Source: Lottia gigantea (lineage: Eukaryota > Mollusca > Gastropoda > Lottiidae). From it: DNA of 64,000 nt. Below, piece after piece: positions 40,301 to 55,300 of the stretch. The stretch lies in NCBI RefSeq assembly GCF_000327385.1, contig NW_008706978.1, positions 87,245 to 151,244 of the forward strand, written 5' to 3'. Each line of letters opens with the position of its first letter. Position 1 is the first letter of the stretch. The position numbers and the translations under genes are program-made. The notes beneath the pieces are model-generated. The model ran no database searches and was not told the DNA's origin. It was given only the letters and a program-made list of their open reading frames with translations.

Positions 40301-43300
40301 TTTCACATGCTCATATAGGCAGTTTTATCAAGATGTTGTAAATGTGCACAGTAGAGCTAAATTTAAACAGTGAATTTAAAGATTACAAAAGCACTTATTT
40401 ATCTTATTTTTTGGTTTAAATGTTCCTCTTTTTTTGAAAATTATATAACAGTTTATATAAAGTGGTATTTTTATCTTATTGTGATGCATGGTTGTTTTGG
40501 GGGTTGTCATCTACAATCTACTTGAATCTAGATGATTATGTAGTAATAAAGAGTTTATTGTAATATCTTGTTTGAAAATAGAAAATATGATTGTCTTAAC
40601 AATGTCATTTTAAAATAACCTGAATTAAGCTCTTGAAAACATCATAGATTTATTTTGAAATTTTATTAGTTTCAATTTTAGAAGTATACCCTACTTTTTA
40701 GAGACAATGATAAATATTCACTTCTGAAAGAACTTTGACTTATTATTGGGAGCAGATTGGTGAAATATGTTGCTTTTTTGTAAGAATTGATATTCAGATT
40801 TTTTTTCTGGTAATAAAGGTTTTATGTAAAAAAGTCTTTGCTTTCTCTTTCTTAGATTCTGATCATATTCATGAAGATTTAGCAGAATTAACTTGTGAAA
40901 TATCTATAAAGCAAAGATTAATTGAAGAATTAGAACAAAGTCAGAAAAAGATGCATGCTTTACGTCATCAATATGAAGAGAAAGTTGTTCAGTTAGAAAC
41001 TAGAATAAGAGAGACAGAATTGGAAAGAGATCAAATCTTGTCAAATTTAGGTGAGAAGTGTGCAAACATGTTTTTTTTTTCAACCCATCATTTCTTATAT
41101 TAAGTTATTGAAATTTTTCATTCAATTTTCATAAAACTGGGTATAGTTCAACAACAGCGTTCTCATGTATTTATACAGGTAATAAAGAATCCTCCTCAAA
41201 TGACAAAGTTAAGAAGGTAAAACAAGATTATGAGAAGAAGATCAATGATTTAACTGGTGATTTAAGAAAAATGCAGGCAGCTAAAAAAGAGCATGCTAAA
41301 TTAGTAAAGAATCAGTCTCATTATGAGAAACAACTAAAGACATTACAACATGAAATGTTAGAGATGAAGAAAACCAAGGTAAACTTTAAATACTAGTAAT
41401 TCATATTTTATGAATGTCAATCATGTTAATGCTGTGCTGGTAGAAAATGCTTGATTCATTTTCATTTTAAATTAGCCAGGATTGTAATTGGACTCAATGA
41501 ATTGGTTGATGTGTGAACTAATATTTTTGATAGGTAGATGTCCTCTTTATCTAGACTATATGGCAAAACAGATTACAGTGATATATGACATGATGTTATG
41601 TAATTTGATCAGTCCAGACTCTTTTGATATATTTTATGTTTTATTTCAGGTTCGACTCATGAAACAAATCAAAGATGATGGTGAGAAGAATAAATCTTTA
41701 GAAGCTCGTAAAAATAAAGAAATATTCCAGATCCGTCGTGATCAGTTGAAATTCCAGAACAGAATAAAAAATTTAGAACAGGACAAAAAACAAAAAGACA
41801 TTGTTCTAAAACGAAAACAAGAAGAGGTAAGTTTATTGTTAATAGATGACACACTTGTGGTTTTGGTTGAGTCGTTGCTAAATGAAAAGGAAAAGGGTAA
41901 TGTCGGTTTTGTCTAAATTAACTCATTATATCAGTTTTATCAGTTAGTAGCTTGTTGACCATATGTAAGTGAGATATTCATTATTTTATTCATGTTTATA
42001 TGGAGTTTACATTTCACAACTCATCCGATATTCTAGGGTTATGAGAATTTTCTAGCTAGAGATCAAGTATTAACTTTGAAATTACTGAAACAGGGTTACT
42101 TGACACACAAACTTCAAATGTCATGTAGGAAATTTTATAATCGAGAACTCCTTGATAACTACAATAAATCAATTTCTGTCATTTTGGCTGATTTGTTTAG
42201 TCACGGGAATTAGATCATGCTTACTCTTTTCCTAGTGGTACCTTTTTTTCGGATGTTGCCATTCTTTGAATAAGATTTTTGATTGACGACATTATCTTGC
42301 TTGTACAGATTTTTATCAAAAAACATGTTTTGGACAATGTTGTCAAAAGTCTTAATGAATTCTTTTATAATATTATAGATGTAGTTAATTTTCTTATTTA
42401 GCTTGAATCTTTACGGAGAAGAAAGAAAGTAGTAAAACCAATGTCTGCTAAGGCTGCTGGTCGTATTGGTACTTATGATAGACCAAATACAATTCCTATA
42501 GGTATCTTACTAGACCATTATTCTTTATAAGTCATTTTCAAATTGTGTAATCAATGATTCCACCACTATAGAAATGAGCAATCTATCAATGTATCTAGAT
42601 CTGATCTTTTCTAAATAGCTAGCTGAAGCTAAAATATATTGTACATAGAGTTTATATTTTTATGAAAGGCGCTCACCTGCATGATATATCTTTGGCATTT
42701 CTTATACTGTTTTTTTAAATTTCTATAACCCTTGTCTCATGTCTGATAGAAAATGATTATTGATAATTTTTTTTTTTTAGCACCCATTTCATCATTGAAC
42801 TCTAAGAGAAAGAAGAAACAATTTTCTCCAAGGGCTGCTAAAATTAAATGGGATACAATAGAGAAAAATGTAATATATTTTAGGTTTCGGTAGTGATTTC
42901 TTATACACAATACAATTTTCTGAATACCGTTATGATGTTTGTTAAATGGAGATCATGCACTAAGATGCATTTAGATGTCTGCTTTTAAATAGAGTTACTG
43001 AATGAGATAACATGCCAAGATTCAAATAATAACTTGACTTAGACTTAAACAAAACACTTTCTAAAGTTTTTTAACTGAAGGTATCTGGATATGGATCTCC
43101 AGGAAATCATCAGGAATATTACCACCAATAGTGTAGAGTAAATGCAAGAATGTTTATATTTCAGGTGAATGCTGTGATAAATAAAAAACAAACTATGACT
43201 CATATGGAGAATGATATGGGTAACTGGGTCAAGGTACAGTGATCTGTTTTAAATAAAATTTAAGTAAACTGCTGTATGGTTTCTCCACATATCAATTGTA

Positions 43301-46300
43301 GAGAGGTGGTAATAATTAAATTGAGACCCTTCTAGGATGTTTTTGCTGTTAATTTTATTGTTGCTGGATCTATTTCCTACATGATAGTTTCTTAGTTTGA
43401 CAGTCAACTTATTGGAGGGTAGGATCAGGAGGGTAGGATCAGGCCATCTGAAAAAAGTTGTGAATTGAAACATTAGTAAAAAGGGTTGGAAATGGTTCAG
43501 TCAGTAATATTTGGGACTTTAAGATAAATGTTGACCTCAAGACACGAACATTTCTGATTTCTGATTTAGTCATTATTCAGATCTAATCACTCTCATAATT
43601 CTTATATGAACTAGGAATTTGATAAAAAATATTTTTCAATGTTTCATTTAGATTATAATTTTCAATTATTTATTGCAGCAAAGAGAAAAGATAGTGAAAA
43701 AGATAGAAAAATATACTCAGAAAAAGGATATGTCATCAAAGGTTAGCAAATATTTTATGTGAATATTTGTTTATTAAAAGAAAATATCTGTTGAATGTTC
43801 AATTCACTCACATGACTAGCTGATAAATCCATGTAGCTCATGCTCATTATTCAGTGATTGTATAAACTATATATGTGCAAAAGAAGATGAAAGAAGAATA
43901 TGAGAAGAAATTATGTCATGGTAATGTTTATTTCAGCCTGATGGAGTTAAAGATTTAAATGATGTGATAGATAATTTAAAGTCTCAATTAGAATTTATAC
44001 AAGATAATATTAAAGACTGTCAAGCTTATATAGTGCAAGTTGAAGAATCAAAGGTTAGTTCAAGTCTTTTTTTTATTCCTGCTTTGTTTTGCAAGTGACT
44101 ATTTTTTTTATTTGATTTTTTCGATTTCTGGTCACGATCCCCAGCCAAAACTACACATAATCTGACATGATTTCCCACGATAAATATGTGCTCAATACGA
44201 AATTCCAATTACTGCTCTAATTTTTAATCTGTTTTGATCGTAATTTTTGTTTTGTTCATCACAAAAATCTGTTTTCAAAATCACTTTCGGTTTTGACGTC
44301 ATTCGCCTTCATACTGGAAATTTCAACTTCCAGAATATTTGAAAAATTTACATTGACTTCTAAAATTAACTGGGCAAAATTTGATTTTTGCCGTATGAAC
44401 TCAAACCTTTAACGTAAAACAACAAATAGCTCATGATCTAATAATTGTAACCACTTGAAATTTTCAGCAGTATTTAACATTGTACACATAAGAGGCAAAG
44501 CAAAAGTGGGCGTGGCATATCTGGGTTACATTCACTGTTACCTTAAATATTTGAAATTGTCATTACTCTTCTCTTTTGTTGTACTTAGATAACTACCGGT
44601 TCTGCAGCCATTTGAAATCGTGATTTTCAACTTTGAAGAGCTCTGTGACTTTATCTATAAGCGTGAAAATTTCTCCTTATTACATGTAATCTATTCTTTC
44701 AAATGATATATAACACTTGGTATTTTGATTAAAATAAAAAATAAAATTCGAAAAATTTACATTGACTTCTATAATTAACTGGGCAAAATTGATTTTTGCC
44801 GTATGAACTCAAACCTTTAATGTAAAACAACGAATAGATCTAGTAATTGTAACCACTTGAAATTTTCAGCAGTATTTAACATTGTACACATAAGAAGCAA
44901 AGCAAAAGTGGGCGTGGCATATCTGGGTTACATTCACTGTTACCTTAAATATTTGAAATTGTCATTACTCGCAAAGTTTGCAATTGTCTTCTTCGAAATT
45001 TTGCATGAAAATAGCTCACTACTTGGGACAGTGAAAAAGCTACATCTGTTTGGGCCTTTGCCTTTGACTTTAAAAAAAAAGTAACAGGTTTTACAATTTT
45101 CAAAATTATCATTTTGCAAGGTCAAAGGTCATTGATCTTGGATGCCCATTCATACTTTGATTTTTGATGTCCAATATATATTTCCGCTTTAACAGACGTC
45201 CAAAAACAGCAATTTTCAAAACTTACGGCTCATATTACTTTTATTTGACCTTTGTTAACCTTTTGACCGGACAAAAGTTATTGCGTTTGACGAGATCTAT
45301 TCAAAAATATATTCATTTGTATTGTACGGTGTTTAATATAAGTTTTACAGCGATTATAAAACTGGACTACGGAATATTAATATTTTTTACTACCGAATCG
45401 AATGTTATTAAATTGATGTGCTTTTTCACAACCAATCGTCAAGTGGTTTATCAAATTTTTACTACCGAATGTTAACATGTTTTCATTTTTGGTAAAAAAT
45501 CATACTATGACTTTAAAATGCAACGTTTCACTGCTGTTTGAGGTCGGATACACACTGCATTGGTACCGTCCACAAATCTAGTTGTTTGTCATCGAAATGT
45601 CAATTCTTTTTTTTTTCCACTGGGCATACAGCTGAGGCTACAGACCTTGTGTAGTGGCAACGTTGATAATGAATATATATTGGAACATTTATGCAAAGCC
45701 AGTATTTGTACATTACCAAATGTTCAAAAAGTAGAAAATCGGCTCTCTAGAAGTCTTTCTTTTTTACTTTTTAAATAATTTTTGCTTTCCGAAAACAGCC
45801 AAATTCGCAACTTTGGACTGCTCTAGCCTGTGACTTAATTAACCTAGAAGGTTAATTTTTTCAGATTCTTAATGTGCTCCTCATGCTTTTTACAAGTAGT
45901 TTTCAAGGTTATCATACTTTAACCTGTAATAATTGAATAAATAAGTAGGTTTAGGGTAGTTAATTGTTAAATAAGTAAATGAATTATTTTTTATAGGAAG
46001 AAGGTGAAGCATGTGATATTAATACAGTAATATCTAACTGTAATTTAGAAGAAGCTAGATATTTATTAGAACATCTATATAACTTCTCAGTTGTAAAGGT
46101 ATGATTTCTGTTTTCAAATAGAATAACATTAAAACCTAAGAAAATGATTGCAGGTGTGCATGAGTTAGATATTAAACGTCATGGCATGCTTATTCTTCCC
46201 TAACAGCTATTACCACTGTTAGGGATTGTAAAGACGTTTTCTGCTTTTTTTTATATGTATCCGGAACACTCAAACTCAAAGCATCAATTTTCACTATTCA

Positions 46301-49300
46301 AATTTCCTGCAATTTCACTTAAACCAAGTGTTTGATGACATCACTAATAGTAAAATATGCTTAATCTCAAAGGCCCTTAGCTATTAGTGATGTCATCAAA
46401 CACTCAGATTAAGTAGAATTACAGGAACCACACATCTGATTGAAAATTGAAATGATGCAATTGATTCTATGAAAATTTAAAACCTCCTTACAATCCATTT
46501 AAGTAGATTATTGGGCTGGTAATCAAGTTATTGTAATACCAAGCAGTGATTAATGGCTTTATATTTCATTAGACTAGAACTGTCATTAAATTTTGCATTT
46601 GACAGACATTGAAAGCCATGTAATGGCTAACCTATACTTGATGTCCGATAGAGGATATTGACCATCTGTCATTTGAGCAGCCCGTCAGTCATATCCGGCA
46701 TATAGAGCAAAATCAACAGCCCTGCACATAAGGCCTTTACCTATTACACTCAAATTAAGTGGAATTGCAGGAACCACAGACATCTGATTAAAAAGTGGAA
46801 TAGTGCAAATTGATTCTATGAAAATTTAAAAACCTCTTTACAATCCATTTAAGTCACTAGTTATTGTTGTTAATTACTCACCTAATTTGATATTATTTTT
46901 TAGGGCTCCGTATCTGCACAGAAAGAATCAGAGGCAAAGGAATTACATGCCAAATTACATCAAACAGAATTAAACAATACATTACAACAAGATTTATTAA
47001 AGCATATGATAGCTGATCATGTAGATATAGAAGTTGATAATTTAAGAATAGATAATGATATTGATGCTGAAGGTATTGTAAACAAGATATTTTGTGTTCA
47101 CTTTGAAATTATTAAGCTGGATAATATAAGCAATAAACTGTGACCCTATGCTGGTTATGTTTGTATATCAGAATAAAGGTTAGTTGGAAGATTGAATTAA
47201 TGAACGTTCTGATAAATTTACAAGCCAAAATACTACCCAAACCAACATAGGGTATCAGTTTCAAAACATGCCAATTTTAATACTAATATGAATTTAAGTA
47301 AGGTCTATTTTTACGTTTCATCTACTTCCGACATGATTGTATACAGTGAAAACTGTCTATTTGAAACAGTGACATCAATAAATAACATCATTGATTAAAA
47401 CTACTACACTCAATGTTTTTGGTGATGAGGCCATGGTATTTATTGTAATATAAATCCTGCATGAAGTTGCCTAAAACCAATGGAATAAATAAGAGCTTAT
47501 GTAACAAATATTTATTAATTGATGTAAACCCAACAGGTTTTCATGAAGGAGTTTTGAGAAGTTACTTGTTCATCATATAGAATATTTACTTTCCCTATAT
47601 AACACTATATATTTATTTTAGATATAGAAAGTTCAGACAGTTCAACTTCTACTTCACCAGCAGAAAGGTAAAATTTACAACATCCACTTTAATTTCTAAT
47701 TTGTGCAAGCATAAGACTAACTAACTAGCATTGAGAAAATTACTAATTAATTTGTTGCAAATTTTGAATCATAACTCTCAGTTTCCTTTCAAATATCACA
47801 ATTTATAAAAAACAATATAAAGTATTATTACAAAGTCCTGTATCAATTTTAATAATGGAATGTAGCCTACTGGATATCAAATACATATAAGCTTTCAAAA
47901 AATATATCACAAAATTACGTCTTGTAATTAAAGAAAAAATTAAAGAACTTGCTGGGGGAAGAAAGGCATTATTGTAAATATGTAGTTAATTTTGCTGCTG
48001 TTATTTGCATTATTGTTGTATATTTTGTTAGTCATATTGTCGTTTAGTCAATAGTTTACAGTGATTACCATTATGGCAAAATGTGTTCTTGAATATGAAA
48101 AAGATGAAATCAAGCAATGCAAAATTCACTTCATCGAGGGTCAAAATCTGTTTATGATATTGAAATAAATAAAGGATAAAGAAAGTAAAATTTGATCGTT
48201 TTAGTGTTTCTAACCCAGCAAGACTTAATTTTTATTTTCACCCTTAAAAAAAAATCAAAACGCTATAGTTTGAAAACTTGATAGTCCATCTAATTAATAT
48301 GATAATTTCAATTCATAAAATCCTAATGCAGCTTTTTGATTTTTTTTTTCTTTTCATCCTACCGTAACTTACGAAATGGACCCATTCCCTTTTTATCATT
48401 TTACTTTCAATCATTTCACAATGCACAGACAGCATGAGAGTGGTTTTTGGTTTTTTATAGCTGTTATTATCATTTTTCTGTCTATTTTACAATTTTATGT
48501 TGTAAAATGAATAATTTTGGATCAGGTACAGAATGTTGATTTATTTTATGTCTAACATTTGATGTTAACTGTAAATAAATACAGCCTTTTTCTATTGAAT
48601 TAGTTCTCTTGAATATATGTTGACATAAGCTTATATATATATAATACTAATATATAATTTATTAATTTTGCAAGATTTTTACAGAAATTTCTGAGCCAAC
48701 CATGAATTTTGTACTTAATTTTTGTGCTTTATTTTATGACTAAAGAAAATAATGTTCTAGTATATGTGTTTTAAGTTGTTTTATGTTTTGTTGCACTTTT
48801 TTTGACCCCCTCCACCCTTCCTGCCTTCAGCATGTTCGATAGTTTGGTCCCTCTACATCCGGCTGGTATAATTCCTACTGAACCTTCAGCTAAGAAAGAA
48901 AAGGTTAGTTTCTTTTATTTCAAATCTTGTCTCCCTGGGTATCTTGTGGCTATATCATTTTCATTTTCAGAACTTATAAATTAACTGCAACCAAGCAAAG
49001 ATTGATGTGAATTTGACTAAAAAAACAAAACACAATCTTTGTCTTTGTTGACAGAATATATAAATTATATATAAATGTCATATAGATATAGATTAAAGAA
49101 GTTACGTCGTTCAAGAGAGATATTATATAATTATCAACCAATTCCTATGAAGGTAGTCTTATAATTTCACTATGTATATTTTCACACAGCAATTTTATTC
49201 CTGTTATCAGTTTTTTTATTGAGACATCTTTGAATAGAATAACTTATATAATTATATATATATATAGCCCCACCCCTTTTCCTAATTCATAACTCATAAA

Positions 49301-52300
49301 CACTGAGCTGAAAATAATGTACAATTTTCCTGTATTGTTTAAGATTATAAAATCCTATTAATTTATACATGTTATCTGTTGTCATGTTTTGAGGAGGAAA
49401 GTTTATGTCTCACTAAGAATTATTGATTATTTGAATAGACTGCTATGTGAAAATGAAACAAGTTATCGCTGGTAATTTTGATGTGAAATTATCGTCCTGT
49501 CATAAGTTGTTTAAGTCTAGCCTAGATCTAAAGCCTTATTTGATTTTTGTAGGCATATAGATATTTGAATAGTTTCAAGGTGAAATATAAAGTTTAGATT
49601 TTCTTTCATAACTATTGGTGGTCCTTTCAACAGGATTTCCTACACTTTAGCACAGCACTATTCATGAAATTTTAATGAAAACTATTAACTTATAATTCTG
49701 ACATCAGCTGTTGTTATCTTTCTCTTACTATTTAATTGAAATGTTGCTTTAATGTGCATGATTTTCATTAAAATTTTACATTGTAAATAGACTTTGTGTC
49801 TGTAAAAAGAATGATATTATGTTTTCAGTTTAATGGTAGATTAAATTTAGTACCGGTAGGTCTGATAACATGATAAAATCTCATCATTAATCTAATAATA
49901 AGTACCTGTATATCATAACAATTACACTGTGTATATCATAACAATTACACTGTGTTTATCATAACAATTACACAGTGTATAATATAACAAATACACATTG
50001 TCAAATATTATACATAACAATCAGCATGTAATATATATATTTAAATAAAAAACGTCAAGATACAGTCCCTTTATCATGAAAAAAAAAAAACAACTGACTT
50101 TAGTATTATATCTAAAATATTATTTCTTACAAAATATTTTCACAACTTACATCTTCATAATAACATTCTCTTCTAATCTGCTTATATTATGATTACAGAG
50201 TATAGTGTTCAGGCAACTTGGCATAATGTTAAATATCTTATTAAATATCTTATTAAATGACTATCTGCACAGTATGTAAAACTGGATCATTAAACTTGTG
50301 ATTGTGATTTAGTGGCAGTGAGTAACCATTGATCCCAAATGTTAAATTTTATGCCATGGATTTTGTGTTTTTATTTACACTTAATATGAAATATAATCAA
50401 TAAACTTAGCTTCTATGAAGAATGCCAATCATTCTGACAGTTGAAACTCTGTCGAACTCTTAATCAAAATGCTTTTTACTTAAATTCTTTCTGGCAGTCT
50501 AAAAGTTTCAAGATTTTTAACCTTTTTCAACCTATTTCTGTATCTGTGCACTATATTGTGATACATTCAACTCAAAAATATATCAGGAAAGTGAGTATTG
50601 AAAGAAATCTCCATAAACCAACTTTTATCTCTTTGTAAATTTCTTTTAATTTGCGAGCAAGAGAAGTACAGAACTATTATATAAATAAGTAAAAAGTTTT
50701 TTGAAATTTGCTATAGGAATACCATTGTGTTGGTGAAAATATACAAACATCCTATTTCAATAATTCTAGTTTCACTTTTGGAGAAACTTCTGTTGTTTAT
50801 CTAACGTTTAGGAAAAAATGAAAACGTGTATGTTGATGAAAGATTGTTTGAATTTTATGATAATTTGTTTATGAGGTATTGCCATGACTTGTAAAATGTC
50901 TTAATGTCACGAGAGCACTGTAATCTTGATAATTTGATGTATAAATATTTTGGTTATTGCTACTAATTAAAAAAGATTTTGTGGAAAAACTATAAGGTTC
51001 AGTTGATATATATGAAAGTCATCAAACTAAAACAAAACTGATATTCAATGAAAAATATTTTCTCGTGTTAACATATTAAGCTGTTTTTTCATAGTACCAA
51101 TAACTGTAAGTCATATCAACCTATTACTGTGTTTATACGCCCACATGAATATGTGGTCGTATATTATATTCGCCCCTGTCCATTGGTCCGTCCGTCAACA
51201 TTTCTTGTGAGCACTATAGAGATTACAGTTTTCATCTGATTTTGATCAAACTTGGTGTGATGCTTTAGATTGATAAGATCTCAGTCAAGATCGAATTTAA
51301 CATATTTTCGATGAACGGTTTTTGAGAAATTGCCCTTGACTTTGTTAAAACGCATCGAAATTTGTTTAAAATAGTTCGTGAGCAGGATTGAAGCTACAGT
51401 TTTCAACCGATTCTGATGAAACTTGGTGTGATCATTGGAATTGATAAGATCTCGGACAAGTTCTAACTTGACGCATTTAGATGAAATGATTTTGAGTTAT
51501 TGCCCTTGACTTTGTAAACACGCGTCAAAAGTTTTTTTCCCTTGATTAGAGCTGTGTGATTTAATTGTTTGTTGTATTTGGGTTTTTGATATTGATTTTA
51601 AAAAATTTTGTGGAATTACTCAGCATAAATAACTGGCATATATATATGTAATTGATTTCAAACTAATAAAATTTATTCAATATGAGAAAATTCGTACTTT
51701 AGCCACTAAAGACTGTTTTATCCTTTCTGCCAGCTGCCAGTGGGCGTATGTTAGCTTGCCTTGCAAGCTATCTATATAAATACAACCATTTCTTTTTCCC
51801 TTAAAACATGCATTCTGTTATAGCTAGTAAACTAATCTTGACTCATAATTCATTCAAACTTTACAATTTCTTCAACAATTTATATGTTAAAATATACTGT
51901 AATTATATAGGGATAAATATAATTTTATAATCCCACTCAATCATAAGACATAGTATTTTTGACGGTTTGTTGACCAATGAAAAATTTAATTGAATAATTG
52001 AAGGATTTTTTGTCCTGACAAAATTTCATCTTTAGCTCTGAAGGGCTGCCATGTTATTTATCATAGAGTTCATAATAGAACAGAAACTTTAAGTACCAAA
52101 TAAGATCTTGTTGTTTTCTTAGAGTGCTTTGGTAATCTTGAATTGTGAGTTAAAAAAAGAGAAACAACTATATTTTACAGCTGGGTCGACTGGAATTATG
52201 GGTGACCAAGCAAATTATGTCATGCTGTAACAGACTATGTCATAGAACCCCACAAATTTTTACTATAAAATAGGCAAAGGCACAGGAAACATTAAAGCTG

Positions 52301-55300
52301 CTGTGGTTTGTTGTACCCCAACTTGTTCTTTATCCTTGCAATCTCTCAATTTTTTTCTCAATCTTTTGCAATTTGTAATAATGTGCTTTAAATGTATTTT
52401 CTTTTGAGTGAACAGAATTTATAAATATGTTCTAATATGATTTTAGGCACGACGAAAGACTGCCACACCAGCTGATCTTCTTTATGCTGGTGGTATATTA
52501 GACACACCTCCAGCTTACCCTACTCCACCATTATTACCGGTATTGGAGACACCAGATGAAGAAAAAGATGATCTAAATACTGAACTAAAGAAAAAAGCTG
52601 CTGGAGATAGTCTAATGCCACCACCTAAAGGTGCTGCACCGAAAATGACAAGGTAATAATCACAATCTTAGTTAGAATAAGTTTCATTATTTTAGATAAA
52701 ATATTATATCTGTACATTATGTAAAAGTCTGATAATTTTGCAACAATTACACCTTCAGAAATTCAAAGATATTTCTTTTTGCATGATGAAGATTATTTAC
52801 GAAAGATTTGAGAAAAAAAGTCTTTCTTTGTTACCAGTAGGGGCCTACTGATTAACTAGAACATCTTTCTCTATGTAAACTATTCCTAACTTACTATTCA
52901 AATTTAGCTGTAACTCAATTTAATGAAATTTATATGCATATTTTTGTAATCAAATCAAAAAATTAATTAAAACCAAAGACAGTCTTTGACTTTTTGGGTA
53001 TGTTGTACATGGATTAGAATCTCTTATTGTCAATTGGTTATGGACATTGGTTTTATATACCAGTATATAGTTAATTGAAAGAAGAAAGTTTTTCATTTTA
53101 CAAACTGTATACTATCTGGCTATTGTCTAGTATTCATTTTTATGTCCGTCGGTCCATCCGTCCGTTCACATTTCTTGTGGGCCCGATAGAGGCTACAGTT
53201 TTTATCCGATCTTGATGAAACTTGATATTCATATTGATAAAAGCACGATAGAGACTACAGTTTTTATCTTGATGAAACTTGATATGCATGATGAGATCTC
53301 GGTCAAGGTAGAAATTGGTGATAATCAAATCAATAGTTTCCGAGTTATTGCCCTTGTGTGTACAGCTATGAGACATTGTTCATGTTTGAATTTCTTGAAA
53401 ACTTGATGAACTGTTTCAGGTTTTTGCCTTGACTTGTGGATGATTTTAAGATTATTTGAAAATTCATTATTAAGCCACTAAAGATTTTGTTATCATTTCT
53501 GACAGCTGGTAGTGGGCGTATGTTACCTTGCCTGGCAAGCTATCTTTTATTATGATTTTGTTACAGAAGTGGTAGTGGCAGATTTAATGCTGGACCATCA
53601 CCAAGTATGAGACGTAAAGAATATCCTAAAAGTCCTGAACCATCTCCAGCATTGAGGAGAAAGACGTACAAACCTGATATCATGACCAGATCTAGTTCTG
53701 TGTAGGTATTTTTTTCACCAATAATTTGAATTTGATTCACATTAATTTCTCCTAATTGTTAAATTTAAATCTTATTTAAGCCATTGAAAATATTATTTAA
53801 AAAAAAAAGTTCTATTTGTAGTGAATTTTCTGATACAACTCCACCAACATCACCAACTACGACTAGAAGATCATTTCGTAGTTCAGATGATAATGTTTTC
53901 TCTAGATTAACTAGTAATACAGTTGTACCATCACCTAATCCTAACAGGTAACCACAATACATTAAACAGCTCTTTGAATATTCATCATACATGGTGTAGC
54001 CAAGTTAGTATTTGTATGCATTCAAAGAAATATTTCATTTGCTGTAAAAGGATGAAAATTTCAAGATGAAAATAACCCATGCAATAGTTAATCTTAATAA
54101 TACGGTAGGTGAAAACTTAAAATACTAATCAATACTAAAATATCAAGTAAAAGATTTAAGATTGTAAGGCTAAAACATGTTATGAATTTCACTGTAAAGG
54201 AAATCTTTTTTTACATTTTCTTTCCCAGAACAGTCTAAATTAATCTGTATATGTGTTAATAATCATAAATAAACTGAGACAGATGAAAGTAATTGTACTA
54301 AATTAGTGACTATGTTGGAGATTTTTTTCAACAAATCATTATAGTGATTCAATCCATCAATCATCTCTGCAACAAACGTATGATTACATTGTAATTCTTT
54401 TCTTTTCTAGGGGAAGTATACAAGCTTCAAATGGTAGTAAACCATCAAGTGGTCGAAGTTCTCCTTTAACTTGTACACATACTGCTGGTGGGCACACTAA
54501 AGCTGTTTTAACTGTTGATGCTACTGATGAGCTGTTATTTACAGGTAGTAAAGGTAAGTTGTACCTGCTGTTATTTACAGGTAGTAAAGGTAAGTTGTAT
54601 CTGCTGTTATTTACATGTAGTAAAGGTAAGTTGTACCTGCTGTTATTTACAGGTAGTAAAGGTAAGTTGTACCTGCTGTTATTTACATGTAGTAAAGGTA
54701 AGTTGTATCTGCTGTTATTTACATGTAGTAAAGGTAAGTTGTACCTGCTGTTATTTACAGGTAGTAAAGGTAAGTTGTATCTGCTGTTATTTACATGTAG
54801 TAAAGGTAAGTTGTACCTGCTGTTATTTATGTGTAGTAAAGGTAAGTTGTACCTGCTGTTATTTACATGTAGTAAAGGTAAGTTGTATCTGCTGTTATTT
54901 ACATGTAGTAAAGGTAAGTTGTACTTGCTGTTATTTACAGGTAGTAAAGGTAAGTTGTAACTGATGTTATTTATGTGTAGTAAAGGTTAGTTGTACCTGC
55001 TGTTATTTATGTGTAGTAAAGGTAAGTTGTACCTGCTGTTATTTACATGTAGTAAAGGTAAGTTGTATCTGCTGTTATTTACATGTAGTAAAGGTAAGTT
55101 GTACCTGCTGTTATTTACTGGTAGTAACATTAAGTTGTACCTGCTGTTATTTACAGGTAGTAAAGGTAAGTTGTATCTGACGTTATTTACATGTAGTAAA
55201 GGTAAGTTGTACCTGCTGTTATTTATGTGTAGTAAAGGGAAGTTGTATCTGTTATTTACTGGTAGTAAAGGTAAGTTGTACCTGCTGTTATTTACTGGTA

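Noticed and set aside
49092-49152. Extra KIF21 exon in intron 28
   Set aside because: It has TATAG and GTAGTC borders, but 61 nt and the wrong phase; exon 28 joins exon 29 in frame without it. Not listed as coding.
53140-53406. Opposed frames of 64-78 codons in the HLE copy
   Set aside because: Same strings occur in other HLE modules; non-coding repeat.
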